The notes: a model not told the origin generated them from the sequence alone. DNA of 60,000 nt from Adiantum capillus-veneris (GCA_014529385.2 CM043942.1:111348141-111408140); one strand, 5' to 3'; counted from the stretch's first letter, positions 32,461 to 45,307 are shown. A program made the numbers and translations.

Positions 32461-32525
32461 TACACACACACACACGATGTGTAGAGAGAGAGAGAGAGGG
32501 GGGGGGGGGGGGGGGGGGGGGGGGG
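32405..32525. repeat. (CT)n, (CA)n, (GA)n and G28 tract
   Basis: (CT)n at 32405-32458, (CA)n at 32462-32475, (GA)n at 32483-32497 and then 28 consecutive G at 32498-32525. Confidence 0.95.
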
Positions 32526-32635
32526 AAGAGTGCCATAATACCTGCACAGCAGGTTTCGGCCAGGATCTAAGCGTGCGCGTTGAGGGTAAAAATGGCCCCT
32601 GCGCGCGGGTTCCCGTTTTTTTCCCCAATTTTTTA

Positions 32636-32824
32636 GCATCGAAAAGTGCGTCGATATACGTGTTGAAATAGCCATCGATATACGTGTGGAAAATTTTTCC
32701 TTTCCATGCGTATTTCCACGTGCATATCGATGCACTTTTCGACGCATATATTGACGGGGTCAAAGGACGTCGATGTCCGCGTGGAAAGGTACAGGCGTCG
32801 ATAACTTTGGGTTATGTTGTAGTG
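32636..32824. repeat. right (5') terminal and subterminal repeats of element C
   Basis: Repeats of TCGATATACGTG, CGACGC and TCGATGTCCGCGTGGAAA in both orientations, ending in TGTTGTAGTG before TCC. Confidence 0.75.
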
Positions 32825-34188
32825 TCCATGATACTGCTTGTTGCATACGTATTTTCACTTGGAAGATACGAAATACCATTAATTCCTACTTGGAAGCATG
32901 TACCAAAGGAGCCGACACCCAAGTTCTGTAAATAGGTGATAGTATCATGTGGTATGCCAAGTGTCAAAGTACATTTCGAGTTTCTCGTAGACCTCTGCAG
33001 AGAGTTTTCAATTGGATGTACATGGCATTCTATCTCTGACAACGTCTTCTCTTGGGCATGGTTAACTTGCTCCTGTTAGGTGCAACGGCAATGAGAGTTC
33101 AACTTTGCTCATGATGAGTGCTCCGAACTGTGCTCAAGGTTTCTTTTTACTTACGGAAGGGAGAGCTTCCGTTCCTTTAGTGAGAGAGTGCAATGGACAC
33201 AAACAAAGTGGTGAACACTGTGAATGAATGTGTAGAGACTGAGAGATAGAGAGAGAAGAATACGACACCAAAAAATTTGTCAAACCCCCCTCTGAAGACC
33301 CCACTCTCAGTGGCGAGAGCGATCGGTCTATTATGATTGCACAAATCTTGCCAATGCTTGGACTTGCCGATGATGTCGATGACGACGAGGATGACGGGAT
33401 GGGCTGAAATTTGCAAATCTTTATTTGCTAAATTTTGACTCTATGTCGATGACTACGACAATGACGATGATGCAACGATGACACGTTGAAAATACAGATG
33501 CTGAAATCTGCATTTTCTAGGCTGAAACTGTGAACTTCAATGGATCTGATCGTGTGGCGAGGATCTGCTGTGGGATGGTGAGATCTGCAAGGTTCGAGAC
33601 TTGTATTGCAGAGTCTTGATGCTGAAAACTGAAAATGCAGGTGCTTCTGTAACAAACTTGGACACTCCAAGTCAAAAATCGATCGCGACAGCACCAAATA
33701 ACCACTTCAAAACACTTCACAGTTCACAATAGAATTTCACATTGGCTCGGCGGAGTTCTGTGCCTAGAGATATTGACCCCAAATATTGACGCTCCTTTCG
33801 GTATTTCTTTTTTTTATTAATATGCGTTCAAAGTACAAGAGTGGTTGGGTCTCACTCTCAGACTCTGCGTCCTGATGCCCTGCAAAGTAGTGGGAGCCCA
33901 ATCCACTTATTTATTTACAAGGGATGCCAAAAGCAGAGCCCCAAAAGCTTAGAATCAAAAGCCTAAAAAATAAAGCCAAGGCTCTTTCTCTCACAAGCTC
34001 TCTTGCGTCCATCAAAATAAAGCCAAAAAAAGACCTTTTTCAATTGTGCAGAATAAAAGCTGCTCAAAAATTTGTGTAGCTTTTTTTTCCATCGCAAAAG
34101 CTACCATACATTCCAGCGTGAGACGCGTTGCATTTTCCGGGAGTACGGTGCCACGTCAGCATCCAACTGCTTTTCCGTGGCTTCCTTT
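32825..34188. other. gene-free DNA right of element C
   Basis: No open frame with a motif. A trinucleotide-rich patch (GATGACGATG type) occurs at 33367-33485. Nothing else I can support. Confidence 0.4.
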
Positions 34189-34378
34189 TAGGGTTAGGGT
34201 TAGGGTTAGGGTTAGCATTAGGATTTGGAGCAGGTTAGGGTTAAGATTTTTAGTAGGTTATGGTTAGGGTTTTCATCAGGTTAGGGTTAGGGTTAGCATT
34301 AGGGTTTGCAGTAGGTTAGGGTTAGGATTTTCAGCAGGTTAGGGTTAGGGTTTTCATCAGGTTAGGGTAAGGGTTAGC
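34189..34378 (+). repeat. interstitial TTAGGG-like degenerate array
   Basis: About 190 bp of GGTTAGGGTTAGGGTTAGG words separated by spacers such as CATTAGGATTTGGAGCA, TTTTCATCA and TTTTCAGCA. The core hexamer is TTAGGG, not the TTTAGGG usual for plant telomeres. The spacers give a higher-order unit of about 50-60 bp. Confidence 0.85.
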
Positions 34379-34752
34379 CACATCATCACTTTGTGAGAGC
34401 TTCTTAGTGTTTCGTCGCGAAGGATTTGCAAAACACTGAGGCTGATCTACAAATAAAAAACGCTAGGACTGATCTGCTGTGTTGCTAAGGAATCTGCTAA
34501 CGCTAGGGCTGATCTTGTTATGTCTTGTTGTTGCCGAGGCTGATCTGCCAATGCAAAAACGCAAGGGATGGTTATGTGGATAAAAAAGGCTAGATCTTGC
34601 TGCTGGTGCAAAAAAACGCTAGGATCTCTGTGGGGGTCCTGCTGAGAAGGTGCTTGTTGAACCGAAGTTCTTGCTGCCTCTGTTGCCAGATAATGCTAGT
34701 GCTAGGTTTTCTTATATATAGCTAAAATAGGGTAAATAGGTCTAGCACTGTA

Positions 34753-35530
34753 GGTAAAAATCAATAGCTCAAGATGGCACACCTGGTTAAGCCATATGAC
34801 CATGTGACAAATTGAGACTATATTTGTTATTATATACAAAATAATGACATTGTGTATGTGTGACGCATAGACCCAAGGTATGCTAGACTTGTCTTGACAA
34901 GAAACTGTAGCTCAAGATAACACACCCAATCAAGCCATATGACCATGTGAGAAATTAACACTATAGAATTTGTAACTACATGGAAAAAAAACTAACAGTC
35001 TTAAAAACTTTAACACTTTTTATTGTAAAAAGAGGCACAAGTACACAATTGGTAAGAATGGATAGCTAGAAGAACTGAAGGTAAAAATCAATAGCTCAAG
35101 ATGGCACACCCGGTCAAGCCATATGACCATGTGACAAATTGAGACTATTTTTGTAGTTATATAAAAAATAAATACATTGTGTATGTGTGACACATAGACC
35201 CCACACGTATGCTAGATGTGTCTTGGCAAGAAGCTATAGCTCAAGATAACACACACAATCAAACTACATGACCATGTGGGAAATTGAGACTATAGAATTT
35301 GTAACTACATGGGAAAAAAATTAACAGTCTTAAAAACATGAACGCTTTTTTATCGTAAAAAGAGGCACAACTACACATTTGGTAAGAATGGATAGCTCAA
35401 GAGACCCGGTCAAGCCATATGGATAGCTAGAAGAATTGAGGGTAAAAATCGATAGCTCAAGGTGGCACACCCAATCAAGCCATATGACCATGTGATAAAT
35501 TGAGACTATATTTTTAATTATATACAAAAT
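34753..35530. repeat. tandem repeat, period about 330-360 bp
   Basis: Units begin GGTAAAAATC-ATAGCTCAAG at 34753, 35080 and 35441. Each unit contains two related half-units marked by AGCTCAAGAT, GGCACACC or AACACAC, then CAAGCCATATGACCATGTG. The third unit is partial. No coding potential. Confidence 0.8.
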
Positions 35531-38145
35531 AAAGACAGACACTTTTCTACACTCTCTTGGCTCCATGTCAAAGAAGGCATCAAGTAGTATGGCCAATCCA
35601 TCACGGATAAAAAGTGTTAAGATCTTGATTGTATGTTGGCTTACAATATTGGGTGCAACGATATTTTAGAAATTCCTTAAGACACCACATAAAGAGTTGC
35701 AAATTAGGCCCATGTCACATTGGGATAGGGAGAGGACGCTCTTTTTTTAGACCACCAATCCACTTATGTGCTGACGCATCACGTTGTCAGACTGGGTCGC
35801 TGCCCCTTTTTTTGCAGCTTAGCTGGCTGTCCACCTTAGCGGCACACTTTCCTCAAAAGTGTGTCAGCCTCCCTTGCCCGCCCAACTTCAGCCCATGCAC
35901 TATTCTTGCAATCTGATTGGACACGGAGCAACTTTTTCAACTTTATCACCTGCGCTCAATGTGACAACATTTCCACCGCCTATTGTAAGCAGGACCGCTC
36001 TCACACAAGGGCATGGTGGTCAAGGCCATCCAGCTCACAAAGGATAGGCGCCCTAGTGTGACAGGGCCTTAAACAATCGAAAGAACAAACTGAGACAACA
36101 TATTTCGGCCAAAAAAAATTTGATTGAATTAATAAGAGGGACCAAGGGTAGTAGAGGCATTGATATGTGTCTGTCACACCAATGCTTTTCAGACTCTAAG
36201 GTTTAACATATAATATCTAGCAATGAAACATTATTGCATGATGAAGAGGGATTATAAAGGGAGGATAGTGAATGAGAAAACAAGAGTGCAGTGGTCCATT
36301 AGTTAATTTTATAACACCACTCAAAACCATGGTAGGAACTTCACAACACTGTATAGATCTTAAACTAACAGTGCGGCACTAATGACACACAACCCATAAC
36401 TTTGAGTTGCCTGTGAAGCATTTGAAGACACTATACTGCTATTCTAGAGTGCAAGATAGAAGCCTCCAAACAATGGGAACATGTACGCAAACAATCACTT
36501 ACTTAGCAAGGCTACAGCTAGTTAGGAGGCTCTTTTGGTACCAATGAATCAATGATCAATGGGACAATTTTGGACACGCATACACACGAAGATAGCACAG
36601 TACACGATCAAATAAGCGCATTTCACATGAGCATGTGCATATGCCTGCATGTGTTTGTAATACAAAAGTGTGATCATCACTCACCAGAACTCTTATCCCT
36701 TTTTTGCAAAGGTAGAGTGCTATGGCCCTTCCCAACTTTGATGGGGATCCTGTTAAGAGCACCTCTGTCACATGCTCTGGTATCTCCCTGATAATTACTG
36801 CAACGGTAAGTGTATTTCCATGGAAAACCCTGATCCTCAAATTAGGATGCTTCATCAAAAAGAGCTTTCCTCCTTTATGGAGTGCTTCATTCTACACAAA
36901 CACACAAAATACGGCACCTTCAAGACTTATACAGCTTAACTGCACACTCCTAAAGCTATACAACAAACATCAGGATGGGTACTCGAGCTATGTCCAACCA
37001 AGTGTGAACATGGCCGATTCTTATGTGAGTCTACTAAAAGTACCTTCGGCTAGCATGCTTGAAGCATGTGTACACCACGAGTTCTCGCCAGCTTAGTGCT
37101 TATCTACACACTTCCATGGCTACATCTTATAGTACAAAACAAAATCCACATAACATGAAGACCTAAAGACTTACCTTGTTAAGAGCCGTTAAACTGAAGA
37201 CCTTGACACCGATCCTGTCTGCCTCTAGTATTACTTCCTCTATCAGAAAATTGATGTTGTTGCTACAATTTTCAAATAAGAGGGGTCCGAAGTAAGCAAA
37301 CAATGCTGGGAAGAGGGGAAGGGGAGGACAGCAAGGATGGGAAGCCCAAAAATGGGCGTCCCATAACACCTAGGCTTCCAACTTAAAGGTGTAGAATGAA
37401 CAGCAATAATAAATTAGGCAATCAAGCTTGCTAAATTGTTTAATGACTTTCATCATGCGGCCACGCCATGAATAGCCTTGAGGCAAAATGTTTGATAAGA
37501 TCAAGCATCATCTCCTGCGTTTTGAAAGTGGTCCAATTTTTGTGACATTAATTACAATTTATATAGGTGTGAGTTTAATGTGCTCCGTAATATACATTCA
37601 ATACATGAATCCTTTACTTTATATGCATTCACAAATGTATGCAACCATTACATTTTTATATGCTTATGCATTCACCTGTGTTGTGCACACCTCATAGACA
37701 GAATAAGTACATTTAAGAAGTTTTAAATCAACGTTTAAAAGCATCCATGCCTCTACATTGTCCTCATTTCGTATACATTGCAGAGGTTTCTACAAATCAA
37801 TAAATTGATCACGTACAATACATGCAGATACTACTAAAAATTATCCTAATACACCAAATAAAGTTAAAATAGATAGTGTTGTCTACAAAAACCACTTCCA
37901 CTGAGATTACGGCGCTCAGATAGATTACGGCATGCACACATGAGAAGTGTGGCATGGAAGCTTGCAATTAGCACATTGATTATGTGAAGAGCTTCCACTG
38001 GCTCAGTATTAGCTACACAACAAGGTTACATATTGTGTCGGATTTGGGCATGAAAAGCCTCTGTTTTAGGATTGAAGGTATTTCCAAGGTAGTCGTACAA
38101 GGGCATGAACAAGCAAAAGTTGGAGTCTTGGGACTCGTGGTGAAG
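35531..38145. other. gene-free stretch
   Basis: Several short frames on both strands lack motifs. I see no transposon termini and no RNA gene here. Confidence 0.4.
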
Positions 38146-38235
38146 CGTATGGTAGCTGCACACACTGAAAGATTTAGTTAATTCTCTCTAATTCGCTCTC
38201 TATTAATGCGTTTGTATGTGTGCAGCTACCATACG
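38146..38235. repeat. perfect 19-bp inverted repeat (hairpin)
   Basis: CGTATGGTAGCTGCACACA at 38146-38164 and its exact reverse complement at 38217-38235, with a 52-base loop. Could be a MITE core or a small-RNA precursor. Confidence 0.85.
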
Positions 38236-39862
38236 AGGGTGTGTAGAGGATGTATCGGAGGAGTGAAACAGAACGGAAGACTGAGAAGGGCATTATCTCC
38301 ATGCTGGAGTGGCCATATGCGCTCAGCCTGCACTTTTCCAACCCACAAAAATGGCGCCCAAGTAGCACTGTTCGCAAGCTGTTCAGACTGCAGCAGACTG
38401 TTGGCCGCCATTCTTGCCATGTCAGAAGGCCACGTCGCAAAGCGATAGCAGGGCTAATTTTTCCTAACCGCAGAAAATAAGGGCAAACTTGAAATTCTAT
38501 CGATTTTTAGGTCAAAATTTGAATCTTTTGCAGGTTTGCCGGTTTTCTTCAAGACAAGCTAGTTATTTAACCGGGATTTTATAATTTTAGCCGGCTAAAA
38601 TACATTGTACCCCGGTTTTTTTCTAACACTGGACAACACACTCAATGCTGCTAGGTCGGAACTTCGTTGAAGCTAGTTGGGCATGACTCAGCTTGCCAAC
38701 AAGGCACTGTTGGCAGATGGGCATTGCGTAGTTTGAACCACAATTTCCTCAGCGCCTCTTTTCATTGGCTCATCGATTGAAAAGTGCTCCATTTTTTAGC
38801 AGTCTGAACGGGGTTGTAGAGATTGACAAGCGAGGAGCATGGGTAGATAAAACCACAATATGTAGGATTCAAGAGCCTAACCTAGGACATGAACCTCTTT
38901 CCAATAGCTTGAGAGTGAAGATGTGAGAAAATGGAGAAAAAAATCTATAAATACTGGGCAAGTCTCCAGGGTGGAGCTCTGATAGAAACTATTAACTTTA
39001 AATATCGAAATGGCAGAGCTTGCCGAAGTAGATCATGTTGAAGCACCAGGCCCTTAGGTGGAAAAATGATAGATTGGAAGCATGCACGAAAAAGGATGTA
39101 AATCACAGTACCTTGTTAGATCGGAGGCTTTGAAGGAGGGGAGAGATGCCTTGCAGGATTGGCTATGGAGTTTGGAAGCTCGTCTGCGACTCGCTGGGGG
39201 AGAGAGTGAGGACTAAGAGAAACCTTGAAAACCTCTTCTATGTCTGTCGTTGATGCCAACTCATACATACTAACCTCAATTCTTCAAGCTGCATATATGT
39301 ATTTCCCAATGTGCTCTCTCTCTCTCTCTCTCACCTGTTGCAAGTTCTTGCGAGCATGTCTCTTTGCAAGTGCTTGTCCAGGCTATGTGTGAAGTTGTGT
39401 TGTCTCTAGTGCCCACTTCGCTAACCGCCCAATAGAAGTATGCGACACTATGTGTGTGTGTGTGTTTGTAAATAATGCTCTCTACTCGTACAAAGCCTGG
39501 TAAATGCTCAAAAGTTGGAATTTTTTTTTGTTGAGTCAAATTTACATGAAGATTTCTAGACGTAGGCTGGATTCACACGATGCAATGAAAGAAGAGGGCT
39601 AGATGTGACTTCGACCTTCTCTATGCTCACATCTTGCACTTGAGATATGCTTGGAATAATCTTGTGCTGCCCACATATTCAAATGGTGGTGATAGAAAAT
39701 ATTGATCTCGTGCATCCCCTATGTTCAAATAGTGCAGGTAGATGATGCTTGAACACCATCATGTTGCCATCAAAGGCGGTGAAACAAATATAGAGTGAAA
39801 ATCTATGTTCTCACGATGTGTCATTTCTACATTTGAACGAGCATAATAAATGCCATCTTTAA

Positions 39863-39902
<40 letters not shown>
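38236..39902. other. gene-free stretch with a possible hAT-like terminus
   Basis: At 38610-38631 the minus strand reads CAGTGTTAGAAAAAAACCGGGG, a hAT-like terminus, but no partner end is found. (CT)n occurs near 39316-39333 and 39867-39899, and (GT)n near 39450. No gene is supported. Confidence 0.3.
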
Positions 39903-40009
39903 TAAGTGGTCTTGAGTTCAACTCTTCTTGTCGGCTAGATCTTTAAGGTATCGTGGGATAGTTTCCTACGACGTTAAAACTCTCTTCTTCTTCTTCTTAT
40001 TCTTCTTCT

Positions 40010-40020
<11 letters not shown>
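39903..40020 (+). repeat. isolated 5'-truncated SINE-like copy with (TTC)n tail
   Basis: Starts within the B-box region (GGTCTTGAGTTCAACTC) and continues GTCGGCTAGATCTTTAAGG, then GATAGTTTCCTACGACGTTA and a TTC-rich tail. The same body occurs inside CACTA elements A and B. Here it stands alone, which supports independent mobility. Confidence 0.5.
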
Positions 40021-40041
<21 letters not shown>

Positions 40042-40529
40042 CAATGTGTGGCAGGAAGAGAGGAATTAGGATGTATTCTTGTTCTTCAATGATTGACATT
40101 TTGTTGATGATGACTACACTTATGTGTTATCTTTGTGGACATAATCGTCTATTTTGTGAGGTAATATGTGACAAATTACATGCTAACCACTAAAAAATGC
40201 ATCTCAATTGTCAAAAAGGAATAAAAATTAGAAAAGCTTGATCAATCCGACCAAAAAAGATACATGGGTACTTTGGGAATTTTAAAATTTTGAAGGGTAT
40301 TTTGGGAATTTTGACAAATTAGAGGAGTTTGAACTTGGCTTTAAGAAAACGATCAAATTTACATAAGTTTTAGTGTAATTATCAACAAAGGCTTCTAATT
40401 TTGACTAAAAAAGGAGAAAATTTCAAGTTTGCCCTTACTTTCACCATGCCATGAAAGTATTCATCAATGCTGTGAGAGAGAGAGAGAGAGGCTTACTAAT
40501 GTATTTAAGGTGGCTCAGGTAGTTGAATG

Positions 40530-41291
40530 TGTTAAGTATGGAGCCTGATTTACCCTTGTAATTTTCTGTGGTAAAAGCGCACATTTGTAAGGCCCCCATT
40601 ATGAGGAGAAGCCATCGTGCGTGAAGGAATATCACTCACCGGAAACCAAAATTTTCACGGACAAGAATCAGGGGCAACTTTAAAGGCCTCCGAGACTTTT
40701 TTTTGCCAGAATATTCTTTTTTCGCCGGAATATTATGGCCGGACGGCGGCCGAAAAGTGGTCGGAAAACAACCGGTCGGTTGGCCGGTGGCCGGTAGCCA
40801 ATGACCGATGGCCGGTGGTCGGAAGTCAATGGCCGGTGGCCGGTGGCCGAATTCAAAAGCGGACTTGTCTTCTCAAGGGCGGCCACACATGGGCGGATTG
40901 GAGGGTCCGATTTGGACTTATTCACACAAGGGCGGCTACACATGGCTGTCTCTCATAAGAGAGGGCAGCCCTTTTGGCCTATAAAAGGAGGCCATTTCTA
41001 CACACATTTCATAGTGTGAAGTTGATGCAACAAGGTGAGTGTGAGGTAGTGAGAGTGAAGCAAGGCGGTAGCTCCATTAAGGGTATAATCTCTTTGTAAA
41101 CTACTTCTTGTTTTGAAGTACTAAAGCCATTGAGTGGCTGCTTTCCCGTGGACGTAGCCCACATTGGGTGAACCACGTATATCGTGTGTACTCTCTCTCT
41201 CTCTACTCTATAATCTCGTCTATATAAATCTGTTTCTCTCCATTAAGTAATCTACTCAATTATCTATTTAGCTACGTCTTGTTTCCTAACA
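40530..41291 (+). repeat. 5' LTR of the copia element
   Basis: 762 bp. A TATAAAAGG box at 40980-40988 marks the promoter. Upstream is a GGCCGGT-rich minisatellite (40745-40850). A CT run precedes the end. Confidence 0.95.
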
Positions 41292-41293
41292 AC

Positions 41294-41305
41294 TGGTATT
41301 AGAGC
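41294..41305 (+). other. primer-binding site (initiator Met tRNA)
   Basis: TGGTATTAGAGC lies two bases after the 5' LTR. It differs by one base from the plant copia consensus TGGTATCAGAGC, complementary to the 3' end of initiator methionine tRNA. Confidence 0.9.
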
Positions 41306-41364
41306 AAGGTTTGCTCATAGCTAAATTATCTCAAGGAAAGGATTCCTTGAATTGAGTGGGAGTT

Positions 41365-44300
41365 ATGGCGGAGGAAGGGAAGCTCAAGATTGAGAAGTTC
41401 AACGGCAAAAACTACCAACATTGGAAGATGCAGATTGAAGATTATCTCTACCAGAAGGACCTCTATTTGCCACTAGGCGGTCTTGCGAAGAAGCCCGCAA
41501 CAATGGTAGATGAAGCATGGATTGCCCTTGATCGAAAGGCACTGGGAACAATCCGGTTAAGCTTGGCGTCAACGGTGGCCTTCAATGTTTCGGAAATGAA
41601 GACCACGGAGGACTTGATGAAGTCACTTGACGACTTCTATAAGAAACCATCGGCATCCAATAAGGTATTTCTTATGAAGCGCTTGTTCAATCTAAAGATG
41701 GCAGAGAATGGTTCAGTTGCAGAACACCTAAATGAATTTAACACAAACATAAGTCAACTTCGATCAGTGAAAATCAATTTCGATGACGAAGTGCGAGCTC
41801 TCCTTATACTATCATCTCTACCGGATAGTTGGGACAGCCTTGTGATGGCTGTAAGTAATTCTATCTCTGGCACAAATACTCTTAAGTTTGATGATGTTGT
41901 GGGTGTTCTCCTAAGCAAGGAAATGCGAAGGAGAAGCACAGGAGAATCATCAAGTGCTGCACTATCAGTGGAAACAAGAGGAAGGCTTAAGGAGAGGTTC
42001 AAAAACCAAAAGGGTCGTGATCGCTCAAGGCGGAGCAAGTCACACACAAAGTCAGTTCTTGAATGTTGGAACTGCGGCAAGAAGGGCTACGTCAAGAAGG
42101 ATTGCTGGTCCAAGAAGAAGAAGGAGACAGAGTCTCAAGAAAACAAGCCAACATCGGAGGCCAATGTGGCAGGTAAAGTAGAGCAAGATGCTCTAATTCT
42201 CTCATTAGACAATGTGTCTAATTCCTGGATAGTAGATTCCGGGGCTTCATTCCATGCGACACCACACAAGCAACATTTCCAAGACTACACCAAAGGTAAT
42301 TTTGGGTATGTATACTTGGGAGATGATGAAGCTTGTGAGATTGTCGGCAAAGGTACAGTTTCTGTCAAAACTGCTAACGGAAATGAATGGAAGCTTAAAG
42401 ATGTTAGGCATGTTCCTTCTCTTCGCAAAAATTTGATCTCTACAGGACAATTGTACGATGAAGGTCACAACATTGCATTCGGAAACAAACGGTGGAAGAT
42501 CTCAAAGGGATCTTTGGTGCTTGCCAAGGGTGAAAAAGTCGGTACACTTTACTTGTGTACTGTTAGCACGCAACCTTCAGCTTGTGCAGCAACTACAAAA
42601 GTTGACAGTGCGGTGTGGCACTACCAACTTGGGCATATGAGTGCCAAAGGAATGCAAATCCTTCAAACAAAGAAGCTTCTACCAGGTTTGAAAAAAGTGG
42701 ACTTAGACTTCTGTGAAGATTGTGTTTATGGTAAACAAAAGAGGGTAAAATTTCAAAAATCAGGAAATGAAAGAAAAAATAAAAAACTTGAGTTGGTTCA
42801 TTCTGATGTTTGGGGTCCTGCAAGTACACCATCACTTGGTGGCTCATTGTACTATGTAACATTCATAGACGACGCGACTAGAAAAACATGGGTTTATGTC
42901 ATGAAGAATAAATCCGATGTATTTTCCATATTTCAAAGGTGGAAAGCCTTTGTGGAGAATGAAACAGGTACCAAGGTTAAATGCCTCAGATCCGACAATG
43001 GAGGCGAATATTGCAGCCAAGCTTTTGAAAGCTTTTGGGCTAGCAATAGCATTCGGAGGCAAAGGACAATCCCAAGGACACCTCAACAAAATGGGATTTC
43101 GGAAAGGATGAACAGGACAATCATGGAACGAGCACAAAGCATGCGGCTACATGCAGGCCTGCCGCTTGAGCTTTGGGCGGAAGCTGTAAGTACGTCTGTG
43201 TACTTAATCAATCGGTCACACTCAACGGCATTGGATGGGGGAGTTCCAGAAGAGGCATGGACAGGTAAACCGCTGAATTATGCATTTCTCAAAGTGTTTG
43301 GGTGTGAGGCTTTCATGCACATAGATAGAAGCCTAAGATCAAAGTTAGATGCAAAGTCCAAAAAGTGTTTCTTCATTGGCTATGGAGAAGGAGACTTTGG
43401 GTATCGCCTATGGAATCCTGAAGATGGTAAAATCTTAAGGAGTAGGGATGTAATTTTTAACGAAAAAAATATGTACAAAGATTACTTGGAAATTAAACAA
43501 ACAAAAGAAACAGGTGATGAGTACATGGAGCTTGAGGACGGTGAAGACTCAAGGACTGCAAACGGTGACAATGTGCAACAACGTCAACCAAATGAGGAGC
43601 CTCAACCTATTCCCCGAAGATCTACAAGAGCAAGTAGACCTCCAGAAATGTTTGTTCCTTCCTTCAACCATCTCTTGATCTCAGATTCTGGAGAGCCAGA
43701 ATCATATGAAGAAGCTATGCAACATGAATCCAAAGAATAATGGATGAAGAGCATGCAAGTGGAGATGGACTCACTACATCCCAACCAAACATGGGAGTTG
43801 GTTGAGTTGCCTAAAGGTAAGCGGGCACTTCAAAACAAATGGGTGTACAAGCTAAAGGAAGAAGAAGGTAGGAAGAAAAGCTACAAGTCTAGGCTTGTGG
43901 TAAAAGGTTTTTCTCAAAAGAAAGGTATTGACTTCAATGAAATATTTTCTCTTGTTGTAAAAAGGAACTCAATTAGGCTTGTCTTAAGCCTTGTGGCTGC
44001 TCATGATCTAAATCTCGAGCAAATGGATGTAAATATGGCATTCCCTCACGGTGACTTAGAGGAGGAAATCTACATGCTTCAACCAAAGGGGTATGAAGTA
44101 AAAGGTAAGGAGAAAATGGTTTGCAGATTAAAGAAGAGCTTGTATGGTTTAAAGCAAGCATCAAGACAATGGTACTTGAAGTTTGATCGATGGATGTTGG
44201 ATCATGGATTCACAAGATGCAACTCGGATCACTGCGTCTACACGGAGAATTTGGGAGATGGGAAATTCATCATCCTAATGTTGTATGTTGATGACATGTT

Positions 44301-45226
44301 GATTGCAAGTGCTAACATGCAGGACATCAAAGACCTAAAAGAGGAGCTGTCCAAATCTTTTTCAATGAAAGATTTAGGTGCTGCAAAGATTTAGGTGCTG
44401 CAAAGAGGATACTTGGTATGAAAATATCAAGGGACAGGACGAAGAAGACAATAAAGCTATCTCAAGAAGATTACATCAAGAAGGTACTAGAAAGGTTTGC
44501 AATGCAAAATGCAAAACCAGTTTCTACACCTTTGGCTGGTCATTTTAAACTAACGAAGGATATGTGTCCAAAGACACAAGAGGAGATAGCCTATATGTCT
44601 AAAGTTCCATATGCTGCAGCGGTAGGTTCTCTAATGTATGCTATGGTTTGGACAAGGCCAGACATTGCACATGCAGTGGGAGTTGTGAGTAGGTTCATGG
44701 ATAACCCAGGTAAAGAGCATTGGCAAGCTGTGAAGTGGATACTTAGGTATCTAAAAGGGACAACAACAAATGCTTTGTATTTTGGAGGAACTGATATTTT
44801 TCTAGAAGGGTATGCTGATGCAGATATGGCAGGTGACAAAGATACTCGAAGGAGCACTACTGGCTATGTGTTCACGGTTGGAGGCACAACAATAAGCTGG
44901 GCTTCAAAGCTGCAGAAAGTGGTTTCACTTTCTACCACGGAAGCAGAGTATGTAGCAATACGGAGGCAAGCAAAGAAATTTTGTGGCTTCACAGATTCTT
45001 AGAAGAGCTTGGATTCAAACAAGACAATTGTGTCTTGTACAGTGATAGCCAAAGCGCTATCCATCTTGCGAAGAATTTAGCCTTTCATTCAAGGACAAAG
45101 CACATTGAGGTGAGATATCACTTCATACGCACTCTTTTGGAAGAGGGCCAACTAAAGCTAGGAAAGGTGCATACAAGTGAAAATCCTGCAGACATGTTTA
45201 CAAAGGTGGTCAACAAGGAGAAGTGA
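41365..45226 (+). pseudogene. copia gag-pol polyprotein with one nonsense codon and two frameshifts
   Basis: ATG at 41365. Order: gag (NGKNYQHWK near residue 14); zinc knuckle C234-x2-C237-x4-Y242-x4-C247, with Tyr in place of His; protease D291-S-G; GAG-pre-integrase; integrase D481, D544, E580 (35-residue spacing between the last two); reverse transcriptase with YVDD (about 44284); RNase H with YADAD and STTEAEY. This copia order places integrase before RT. Lesions: TAA at 43738-43740 (codon 792, between integrase and RT); a 17-bp tandem duplication GATTTAGGTGCTGCAAA at 44371-44404; and a 1-nt deletion near 44960 inside RNase H. All frames continue after each lesion, so decay is recent. It cannot make a full polyprotein. 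Confidence 0.95.
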
Positions 45227-45307
45227 GCTTTTGCTCATCTTCAATCGGCATTCAAGGATAAGAAGCCAGAATGGAAAGTAGTCACAGGTTTGGTTTGGAG
45301 ATCAGTC

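Noticed and set aside
34189-34378. A true chromosome end
   Set aside because: The array is short, degenerate, interrupted by spacers and flanked on both sides by ordinary DNA.
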